Origin: Lachnoclostridium sp. UBA3262
Lineage (GTDB): Bacteria > Bacillota > Clostridia > Lachnospirales > Lachnospiraceae
Assembly: GCA_002362575.1 (NCBI GenBank)
Contig: DEUM01000075.1
Span: 1 to 5,056 of the forward strand
Direction: 5' to 3'
DNA: 5,056 nucleotides
Position numbers and translations under genes: made by a program. Position 1 is the stretch's first letter; every line of letters begins with the position of its first letter. Shown here piece after piece: positions 1-5,056 of this stretch. The notes under the pieces were generated by a model. It was given only the letters and a program-made list of their open reading frames with translations. It had not been told where the DNA came from and did not search any database.

Positions 1-153
1 TCGGGCGGCGTATTTGCAAACAAGAGAAACAATATTTTTCGGGGAGTGCTATAAAGGCAAGAAACCATAGGATACTCGCCGCCTTAATAGCATAAAGGAT
101 TAAGCGATTATCATGGGTTCGACTTGCTTTTTGACCTTTTTCGGAATTTTTTC
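1..153. other. Gene-free left flank with potential RNA structure
   Basis: No coding region can be supported here. All three forward frames reach a stop early (TAA at 52-54, TAG at 68-70, TAA at 93-95). The short peptides read from the left edge (17, 22 and 30 residues) are not recognisable C-termini, although one of them could be the tail of an upstream gene cut by the window. On the reverse strand a 22-codon stretch starting at 68 runs off the left edge, without a convincing ribosome binding site. What stands out is secondary structure: an 11-of-12 bp hairpin (47-92) and a competing GC-rich pairing of 4-10 with 77-83. T-rich runs at 129-132, 137-141 and 147-152 precede the comM promoter but do not follow a good stem, so I do not call a terminator. 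Confidence 0.5.
47..92. repeat. Imperfect inverted repeat (12-bp arms, 22-nt loop)
   Basis: The left arm TGCTATAAAGGC (47-58) and the right arm GCCTTAATAGCA (81-92) are reverse complements at 11 of 12 positions; the one mismatch is A53 against A86. A G-T wobble (46/93) extends the base. The 22-nt loop is 59-80. No T-run follows on either strand, so it lacks the hallmark of a Rho-independent terminator. It may be the 3' end structure of an upstream transcript, a processed leader element, or a protein-binding dyad. The right arm shares positions 81-83 with an alternative GC-rich pairing to 4-10, so the two helices could not form together. The pairing is read directly from the sequence; the function is unknown. 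Confidence 0.6.
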
Positions 154-182
154 TTGCACATGGCTGTATCTTGTGCTAAAAT
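154..182 (+). promoter_or_regulatory. Sigma-A-type promoter for comM-dprA, extended -10
   Basis: The -35 box is TTGCAC (154-159) and the -10 box is TAAAAT (177-182, one mismatch to TATAAT), separated by exactly 17 bp. TG at 174-175 sits one base before the -10, giving an extended -10 motif. The expected transcription start is near 188-190, leaving a short leader of about 28 nt before the ATG at 217. This placement also argues against the upstream in-frame TTG at 124, which would lie outside the transcript. No operator or competence-type box was recognised next to it. Confidence 0.75.
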
Positions 183-206
183 AAAAATGGATTGGTCCTC
201 AGAAAC

Positions 207-213
207 AGGAGGA
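207..213 (+). promoter_or_regulatory. Ribosome binding site of comM
   Basis: AGGAGGA is a perfect Shine-Dalgarno core. AGGAGG ends 4 nt before the ATG at 217, slightly closer than the usual 5-9 nt. It decides the start: the open frame reaches back to a TTG at 124, but that codon has no comparable site and precedes the promoter. Confidence 0.8.
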
Positions 214-216
214 CGT

Positions 217-1737
217 ATGTTTAGTAACGTGTATGGAGCGGATATTATGGGAATCGAAGCCCGTGTTATCCGTATTGAGGCAGACGTCAATGACGGTCTG
301 CCTGTTTTTGATATGGTAGGTTATCTGGCTTCTGCTGTTAAGGAAGCCAGAGAGCGTGTTCGGATTGCCGTGCGCAACATGGGAATCCGTTTTCCGGCGA
401 AACGTATCACGGTAAATCTGTCGCCGGCAAATCTCAGAAAGGAAGGGACGTCTTTTGACCTTCCGATTGCAATTTCACTATTAACTTCATTCGGTTATTT
501 ATCCAACGAATCGACAGAACAGACTCTTATGATAGGAGAACTAGGGCTTGATGGAAGCGTGCGGGGAGTAAAGGGCGTGCTGGCCATGGTAATGGCAGGA
601 AGGAAAAAGGGAATCCATCGTTTTCTCGTGCCGCAGAGCAATGCAGCGGAGGGCAGTATGATTCGCGATGTAGAAATCTACGGAGTTTCCAGTCTGAAGG
701 ATGCATTGGAATTTTTGCAGGGAAAATGCGTTTTGGAAAAGACGTGTATCTGCGAGGAAGAATATGCAGGGAGAGAAAAACCGGCATTGGACTTTTCCGA
801 TATCAGCGGGCAGGAGCTGGCGAAAAGGGCAGCAGAAATAGCAGTAAGCGGCAGTCACAATCTGCTTATGATTGGTCCGCCGGGAAGTGGGAAAACAATG
901 CTGGCAAAAAGGATTCCCGGCATTATGCCGGAAATGGACATGGAGGAACGTTTAGAGATTACAAAATTATATAGTATCAGCGGATTGCTGACAGAGCAGA
1001 GACCGGTCGTGACAGAGCGTCCGTTCCGGGCGCCGCATCACACGGTTACTCCAACTGCATTGACCGGAGGCGGGAGGATTCCCATGCCGGGGGAGATTAC
1101 GCTGGCATCGAAGGGTGTGTTATTTTTAGACGAATTGCCAGAGTTTTCCAGAGCATCCCTCGAAGTGCTCCGCCAGCCGTTAGAGGAGCATAAGGTCACG
1201 ATTTCGAGGGTGGGCTGTACTTATGAATACCCATCGGACTGTATGATTCTGGCGGCGATGAATCCATGTCGGTGCGGATATTTTCCGGACAGGGAGAGGT
1301 GCCGCTGTACGTTGGGAGATATTCACCAGTATCTTGCCAAAATCAGTGAACCACTTTTGGACCGTATGGATATCTGTGTCGAAACCGGGTTACCGGAATT
1401 TCACTTATATGGAGGAGGGGGCGAAACCTCAGAAGAAATAAGAAAGAGGGTGGAGAGGACGATTGCCATTCAGAAGGAACGCTACCGGGGAGAAAAATTT
1501 TCGTATAATAGCGGTCTGACAGAGAAGACAATGAAAAAGTATTGTGATATGGGAACGAGTGAAAGAGAATATCTGGAAGAATTTTTCAAGGCGGGCGAAT
1601 GTAGTATGAGACAGATATCCCGTATGATTAAGGTCGCTCGTACCATAGCGGATATGGAGGAGAGTGAAAAAATTAGGGAGGACCACATTACAGAGGCAGT
1701 CCGTTTTCGGAGCATAAGTAAAAAATATTGGGGGTGA
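217..1737 (+). CDS. comM: ComM/YifB family Mg-chelatase-like AAA+ ATPase (branch-migration helicase)
   Basis: 506-residue cytoplasmic AAA+ ATPase, normal length for YifB/ComM. Known role of the family: in Haemophilus and Vibrio, ComM is a hexameric helicase that drives branch migration of recombining DNA during natural transformation; its role in Clostridia is inferred. Domains in order: N-terminal ChlI-like S5-fold domain (about 20-140, with the conserved KRITVNLSPANLRKEG stretch), Mg-chelatase AAA+ core (about 192-395), and C-terminal Mg-chelatase domain (about 400-500). Visible motifs are Walker A GPPGSGKT (220-227), Walker B LFLDE (302-306), sensor-1 Asn349 in AMNPCRCG, the four-cysteine cluster C351/C353/C362/C364 typical of this family, LLDRMD around R383, and SMRQISRMIKVARTIAD with candidate sensor-2 Arg465. 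The start is ATG 217, set by AGGAGG and the promoter; the family N-terminus begins the same way. It is first gene of an operon with dprA, 4 bases downstream. A magnesium chelatase subunit is unlikely given the ChlI domain and the neighbour. Confidence 0.95.
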   Translation: MFSNVYGADIMGIEARVIRIEADVNDGLPVFDMVGYLASAVKEARERVRIAVRNMGIRFPAKRITVNLSPANLRKEGTSFDLPIAISLLTSFGYLSNESTEQTLMIGELGLDGSVRGVKGVLAMVMAGRKKGIHRFLVPQSNAAEGSMIRDVEIYGVSSLKDALEFLQGKCVLEKTCICEEEYAGREKPALDFSDISGQELAKRAAEIAVSGSHNLLMIGPPGSGKTMLAKRIPGIMPEMDMEERLEITKLYSISGLLTEQRPVVTERPFRAPHHTVTPTALTGGGRIPMPGEITLASKGVLFLDELPEFSRASLEVLRQPLEEHKVTISRVGCTYEYPSDCMILAAMNPCRCGYFPDRERCRCTLGDIHQYLAKISEPLLDRMDICVETGLPEFHLYGGGGETSEEIRKRVERTIAIQKERYRGEKFSYNSGLTEKTMKKYCDMGTSEREYLEEFFKAGECSMRQISRMIKVARTIADMEESEKIREDHITEAVRFRSISKKYWG

Positions 1738-1738
1738 T
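1730..1738 (+). promoter_or_regulatory. Ribosome binding site of dprA overlapping the comM stop
   Basis: GGGGGTGAT can pair over all nine bases with the 16S anti-Shine-Dalgarno sequence, with one G-U wobble replacing the A of GGAGGTGAT. The purine core ends 7 nt before the ATG at 1742, which is ideal spacing. The comM stop TGA (1735-1737) lies inside it, so a ribosome terminating on comM covers the site. This favours ATG 1742 over the later ATG at 1793. Confidence 0.7.
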
Positions 1739-1741
1739 AGT

Positions 1742-2866
1742 ATGGAAGTCGGAGAGAGAAAGAAAGAGGGACAAAGGGAACAGGAAGAAAAAATGCTAAG
1801 GTTCTGGCTGGGAACGATAGATGGAATCGGAATCGAAAGGACTAAAAAGCTGTTGGCAGAATGTAAAGGATTCCGCGGAGTGTTTGAGGCGGGAGAGGAG
1901 AAGCTGGGAAAAATCCGGGGGCTGGGAGAAAAGGAAGTCAGCTGCATATTAAAATCCCGGAGGAAAGGGGATTACAGGAAAGAGTGGGAACGGCTGTATA
2001 CAGAAGGGATAGGGTATTATTCTTATTTTGGAGAGGAATATCCTGAGCGCCTCCGGCATATTTACCGGCCGCCAAAACACTTGTATGTGAAAGGAAGGCT
2101 GCCCAATCCGGCACGGCCGGCAATCGGCATTGTAGGGGCCAGAGACTGCAGCTGTTATGGGAGAGATATGGCGAGGCTGTTCGGCTACCGCTTGGCAGAG
2201 GCGGGTGTGCAGATCATCAGTGGGATGGCGAAGGGAATTGACGGGTGGGCGCATCGGGGTGCACTCGAAAGTGGTGGGCAGACCTTTGCCGTATTGGGGT
2301 GTGGGGTTGAAGTCTGCTATCCGGCAGTTCACAGGTGGATGTATGAAAGAATTCCGGAAAAAGGCGGCATTATTTCCGAGTTTGCGCCAAAGCTTCCGGC
2401 ATCGCCACGTTTTTTTCCTATACGAAACCGGATTATCAGCGGATTGTCAGATGGCATACTCATTGTGGAAGCGCGGGAGAGAAGCGGTTCTCTGATTACA
2501 GCAGATGCTGCGTTAGAACAGGGCAGGGATGTATTTGTTATTCCGGGGCGTATTGGAGATGAACTGAGCATAGGGTGCAACCGCCTTATACGGCAGGGAG
2601 CGGTACCGGTAGAGTCGCCGAAAGATATATTGGAATATTATGAGGTAGAATATACTAATAATATAGAAGAAAAACGGCAGCAGGGGAAAACAGATGAGGA
2701 GAACTGCATTTTGAAGGCAGTCCGCTCGGCACCGACACACATTGGGCAGATTCTATTGGAAACAAATAAGAAAGAGACAGAGGTAATGAAAGCATTGTTG
2801 AGTCTGGAAAAGAAGGGGGAAATAAGGGAAATTTCCCGCGGCTATTTTATCCGAATGAACTGTTAA
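1742..2866 (+). CDS. dprA: DNA-processing protein DprA (RecA loader on ssDNA)
   Basis: 374-residue cytoplasmic protein. Family role: DprA (Smf) binds ssDNA, displaces SSB and loads RecA during transformation and recombination. Domains: charged leader (1-17), helix-hairpin-helix/SAM-like region with GIG (28-30) and GLG (60-62), extended Rossmann fold (about 80-297), charged linker (about 300-318), and C-terminal winged-helix domain (about 319-374). Conserved signatures are visible: VGARDCSCYG (131-140; the usual GSR is GAR here, keeping Arg134), SGMAKGIDGWAH (160-171), GCGVEVCYP (186-194), FPIRNRIISGLSDG (225-238), SGSLITA (248-254), and PGRIGDELSIGCNRLIRQGA (268-287). The start at 1742 rests on the GGGGGTGAT site 7 nt upstream. 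ATG 1793 (MLRFWLG, 357 aa) has AGGAAG 5 nt upstream and aligns better with typical family N-termini, so it stays a real alternative. Co-transcription with comM is nearly certain from the 4-base gap. Confidence 0.95.
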   Translation: MEVGERKKEGQREQEEKMLRFWLGTIDGIGIERTKKLLAECKGFRGVFEAGEEKLGKIRGLGEKEVSCILKSRRKGDYRKEWERLYTEGIGYYSYFGEEYPERLRHIYRPPKHLYVKGRLPNPARPAIGIVGARDCSCYGRDMARLFGYRLAEAGVQIISGMAKGIDGWAHRGALESGGQTFAVLGCGVEVCYPAVHRWMYERIPEKGGIISEFAPKLPASPRFFPIRNRIISGLSDGILIVEARERSGSLITADAALEQGRDVFVIPGRIGDELSIGCNRLIRQGAVPVESPKDILEYYEVEYTNNIEEKRQQGKTDEENCILKAVRSAPTHIGQILLETNKKETEVMKALLSLEKKGEIREISRGYFIRMNC

Positions 2867-2884
2867 ATGTAAAAAAATGTAAAA
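2865..2884 (+). repeat. Perfect 10-bp tandem duplication
   Basis: AAATGTAAAA occurs twice back to back (2865-2874 and 2875-2884), starting on the last two bases of the dprA stop codon. It lies 17 bases upstream of the topA -35 box in a very AT-rich stretch. It could act as an UP-element-like A-tract region or be a chance slippage product. No hairpin is formed, so it is not a terminator for dprA. Confidence 0.6.
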
Positions 2885-2901
2885 GAAATTTAATATTTGT
2901 C

Positions 2902-2930
2902 TTGAAACAAAATATAAAATGGTGTATGCT
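2902..2930 (+). promoter_or_regulatory. Sigma-A-type promoter for topA
   Basis: The -35 box is TTGAAA (2902-2907; one mismatch to TTGACA) and the -10 box is TATGCT (2925-2930; two mismatches to TATAAT), with exactly 17 bp between. The expected start near 2936-2938 gives a leader of about 33 nt before ATG 2970. The upstream 35 bases are almost pure A/T and could serve as an UP element. No terminator separates it from dprA, so topA may also receive read-through transcripts. Confidence 0.7.
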
Positions 2931-2957
2931 AAGTAACGTCTTAATTTGAAAAAGCAA

Positions 2958-2963
2958 AGGGAG
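2958..2963 (+). promoter_or_regulatory. Ribosome binding site of topA
   Basis: AGGGAG is followed by a 6-nt spacer to ATG 2970. It decides the start: the frame also opens at TTG 2946, but that codon has no purine-rich site at proper spacing and would add eight residues before the universally family-like MAKNLIIVESPAKSKT. Confidence 0.75.
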
Positions 2964-2969
2964 ATTGAA

Positions 2970-5042
2970 ATGGCTAAGAATCTTATTATTGTGGAGTCAC
3001 CCGCAAAGTCTAAAACAATTAAAAAATTCTTGGGAAAGAATTATGAGGTGGTTGCCTCCAATGGTCATGTGAGGGATTTGCCGAAAAGCCAGATGGGAAT
3101 TGATGTAGAAAAGGATTATGAGCCCAAATATATAACAATACGCGGAAAAGGGGAATTGTTAGCTGGTCTGAGAAAGGAAGTAAAAAAGGCAGATAAGATT
3201 TATCTGGCAACCGATCCAGACCGTGAGGGGGAAGCAATTTCATGGCATCTGTGTCAGGCATTAAAGCTGGACCCGAAAAAGACGCGAAGGATTACCTTTA
3301 ATGAAATCACAAAAAATGCGGTAAAGCAGTCGATTAAGCAGTCAAGGGATATCGACATGGACCTTGTCGACGCCCAGCAGGCAAGACGTATTTTAGACCG
3401 TGTAGTCGGTTATTCTATCAGCCCGCTTCTATGGGAGAAAGTTAAGAGAGGGCTGAGTGCCGGACGTGTACAGTCAGTGGCACTGCGGATTATTGCAGAC
3501 AGAGAAAGTGAGATTGATGCTTTTATTCCAAAGGAATACTGGACGTTAGAGGCACAGTTCATCATTGATGGAGGAAAGAAACCGCTGGTTGCCAAATATT
3601 ATGGAAATCCGGAAAAGTATGAGATATCTTCCAAAGAGGATGTGGAGCGGATTGTGGCGGAACTAAAGGGTGCACGTTATAAAGTAACCGGAATTCGTAA
3701 GGGAGAGCGGACAAAGAAACCTCCGCTGCCGTTTACAACTTCAACCCTTCAGCAGGAATGTTCCAAGCACTTAAATTTCGCAACGAGGAAAACGATGCAG
3801 ATTGCCCAGCAGCTGTATGAGGGAGTTCAGGTAAAAGGGCACGGTACGATCGGTCTGATTACCTATCTGCGTACGGACTCTACCCGGATTTCGGAGGAAG
3901 CAGATGCGGCATGCAAGGCATTTATTGAGGAGACATATGGTGCAGAGAATATAATCGAGGGCAATATACTGCCGAAATCCAGTAAGAAGATTCAAGATGC
4001 CCATGAGGCAATCCGTCCTACCTATGTGACATTGACGCCAGCGCAGGTAAAGGATTCATTGAGTCGTGATCAGTTTCGTCTTTATCAGTTAATTTGGAAA
4101 CGATTTGTGGCAAGCCGGATGCACTCAGCAAAATATGAGACTACGTCAGTGAAAATAGATGGAAAGGGACACCGTTTTACGAGTGCCGGTTCGAAGCTGG
4201 TATTTCCGGGATTTATGTCTGTCTATCGGAGTGATGAAGATAAAGAGGAAGGAAATGCTATTCTGGCGAAAGTAAAAGAGGACTCGAAGCTGAAGCTTGA
4301 CGAGATGGAGAAAGAGCAGCATTTTACACAGCCGCCCGCTCATTATACAGAAGCTTCTCTGGTAAAGGCACTGGAGGAACTGGGAATCGGTCGGCCGAGT
4401 ACCTATGCCCCTACGATTTCTACGTTGATTTCCAGAAGGTATGTGGCAAAAGAGCAAAAAAATCTATACCTGTCCGAATTGGGAGACGTTGTCAACCAGA
4501 TTATGGTCAGTGCTTTCCCAAGTATTGTGGATGTGAATTTCACGGCTACAATGGAGGCGCTTTTAGATGGTGTTGCCGAGGGAACGGTAGAGTGGAAGAC
4601 GGTAATCCGGAATTTTTATCCGGACCTTGTTCAGGCAGTTGACCATGCGGAAAAAGCTCTTGAAAAAATAAAAATAGAAGATGAAGTTACCGATGTTGCC
4701 TGTGACATCTGCGGAAGAAATATGGTAATTAAATACGGTCCTCACGGAAAATTTATGGCATGTCCGGGCTTTCCGGAGTGCCGGAATACAAAACCGTATT
4801 ATGAAAAAATCGGTGTAACCTGCCCGAAGTGTGGCGGGGAGATTGTGATAAAGAAAACTCAGAAGGGCAGACGCTACTACGGATGCGAGAACAACCCGGA
4901 ATGTGACGTCATGACTTGGCAGAAACCTTCTGCGGAAAAATGCCCAAAATGTGGGAATATGCTTTTGGAAAAAGGGAATAAACTAGTGTGTTCAGATAAT
5001 GCCTGCGGATATATTATAGAAAAACCTAAGAGAATAGAGTAA
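2970..5042 (+). CDS. topA: DNA topoisomerase I (type IA)
   Basis: 690 residues, essentially the length of Bacillus TopA. It relaxes negatively supercoiled DNA by transient single-strand cleavage with a 5'-phosphotyrosine link, acting on the nucleoid with Mg2+. The TOPRIM domain (about 3-115) shows Glu9 in VESPAKSKT and the acidic DPDREGE motif (Asp82, Asp84, Glu86). The toroidal cleavage/strand-passage domains follow (about 125-565), with QQARRILDR (136-144), SAGRVQSVALR (163-173), catalytic Tyr299 in YLRTDSTR, HEAIRPT (345-351) and GIGRPSTYAPT (472-482). The C-terminus carries three four-cysteine zinc modules: C578/C581/C598/C604, C618/C621/C639/C645 and C658/C661/C674/C679. Every key residue is present and the gene is complete, ending with TAA 14 bases before the window edge. 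The start is ATG 2970. It has its own promoter in the 103-base gap after dprA. In many Clostridia codY follows topA, but that cannot be seen here. Confidence 0.98.
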   Translation: MAKNLIIVESPAKSKTIKKFLGKNYEVVASNGHVRDLPKSQMGIDVEKDYEPKYITIRGKGELLAGLRKEVKKADKIYLATDPDREGEAISWHLCQALKLDPKKTRRITFNEITKNAVKQSIKQSRDIDMDLVDAQQARRILDRVVGYSISPLLWEKVKRGLSAGRVQSVALRIIADRESEIDAFIPKEYWTLEAQFIIDGGKKPLVAKYYGNPEKYEISSKEDVERIVAELKGARYKVTGIRKGERTKKPPLPFTTSTLQQECSKHLNFATRKTMQIAQQLYEGVQVKGHGTIGLITYLRTDSTRISEEADAACKAFIEETYGAENIIEGNILPKSSKKIQDAHEAIRPTYVTLTPAQVKDSLSRDQFRLYQLIWKRFVASRMHSAKYETTSVKIDGKGHRFTSAGSKLVFPGFMSVYRSDEDKEEGNAILAKVKEDSKLKLDEMEKEQHFTQPPAHYTEASLVKALEELGIGRPSTYAPTISTLISRRYVAKEQKNLYLSELGDVVNQIMVSAFPSIVDVNFTATMEALLDGVAEGTVEWKTVIRNFYPDLVQAVDHAEKALEKIKIEDEVTDVACDICGRNMVIKYGPHGKFMACPGFPECRNTKPYYEKIGVTCPKCGGEIVIKKTQKGRRYYGCENNPECDVMTWQKPSAEKCPKCGNMLLEKGNKLVCSDNACGYIIEKPKRIE

Positions 5043-5056
5043 AGATTTTGTCAGTT

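Noticed and set aside
1..68. Partial reverse-strand gene starting at 68 and running off the left edge
   Set aside because: Only 22 codons are visible, with no convincing ribosome binding site and no recognisable sequence; the hairpin overlaps the region.
103..133. Possible terminator or tRNA T-arm (GGGTTCGACTT followed by TTTTT)
   Set aside because: The bases flanking the TTCGACT loop do not form a T-stem, and the AAGC/GCTT pairing is only 4 bp with a long loop, so neither a tRNA nor a terminator is supported.
131..159. TTGACC at 131-136 as the -35 of the comM promoter
   Set aside because: No -10-like sequence lies 16-18 bp downstream; TTGCAC 154-159 with TAAAAT 177-182 fits far better.
222..229. 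AGTAACGT shared between the comM start region and the topA leader (2932-2939)
   Set aside because: The copies lie in different contexts (inside the comM coding start versus the topA transcript start), and a single shared 8-mer is compatible with chance.
1429..1947. 172-codon reverse-strand open frame across the comM-dprA junction
   Set aside because: It lies opposite two clear genes, has low-complexity Ser/Pro/Phe-rich composition mirroring the purine-rich sense strand, and shows no family motif.
2157..2495. 112-codon forward open frame inside dprA
   Set aside because: It is a frame-shifted shadow of the conserved DprA Rossmann domain; its sequence has no recognisable domain, and the dprA frame is intact.
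2630..2658. Possible internal promoter in the AT-rich dprA linker (TTGGAA / TATACT)
   Set aside because: The spacing is only 15 bp and the sequence encodes the flexible linker before the winged-helix domain; AT-richness alone explains it.
5043..5056. CodY-box-like or terminator sequence after topA
   Set aside because: Only 14 bases remain, they match the CodY consensus poorly, and no stem is visible; the window ends too early to judge.

Overview
The window looks like core chromosome from a low-to-moderate GC Gram-positive anaerobe of the class Clostridia, most likely a Lachnospiraceae-type organism. This rests on the gene order comM(yifB)-dprA-topA, the Gram-positive-like TopA with three four-cysteine zinc modules, strong AGGAGG-type ribosome binding sites, and sigma-A-like promoters. 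The lineage is inferred from protein character and gene order, not from a database search.

Layout, all on the + strand: positions 1-153 hold no gene I can support, but contain a conspicuous imperfect hairpin (47-92) and a competing long-range pairing (4-10 with 77-83). A near-consensus promoter with an extended -10 (154-182) then drives comM/yifB (217-1737), a Mg-chelatase-like AAA+ ATPase of the ComM branch-migration helicase family. Only 4 bases later dprA follows (1742-2866), a RecA-loading DNA-processing protein whose ribosome binding site overlaps the comM stop codon. A 103-base AT-rich gap carries a perfect 10-bp tandem duplication and a second sigma-A-type promoter (2902-2930). That promoter leads into topA (2970-5042), DNA topoisomerase I. 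The last 14 bases after the topA stop hold nothing that can be called.

Functional picture: ComM and DprA both act on incoming or recombining single-stranded DNA. DprA loads RecA on ssDNA, and ComM-type helicases extend heteroduplex by branch migration, so the two-gene operon is a compact recombination or transformation module. TopA relaxes negative supercoils behind transcription and replication. It has its own promoter, and read-through from dprA is possible because no terminator is visible between them.

All three proteins have family-typical length and intact motifs. I see no frameshift, mobile element, CRISPR, tRNA or rRNA, and no convincing undescribed system. The best leads are small ones: the structured left flank, the start-site choices, and the translational coupling of comM to dprA.
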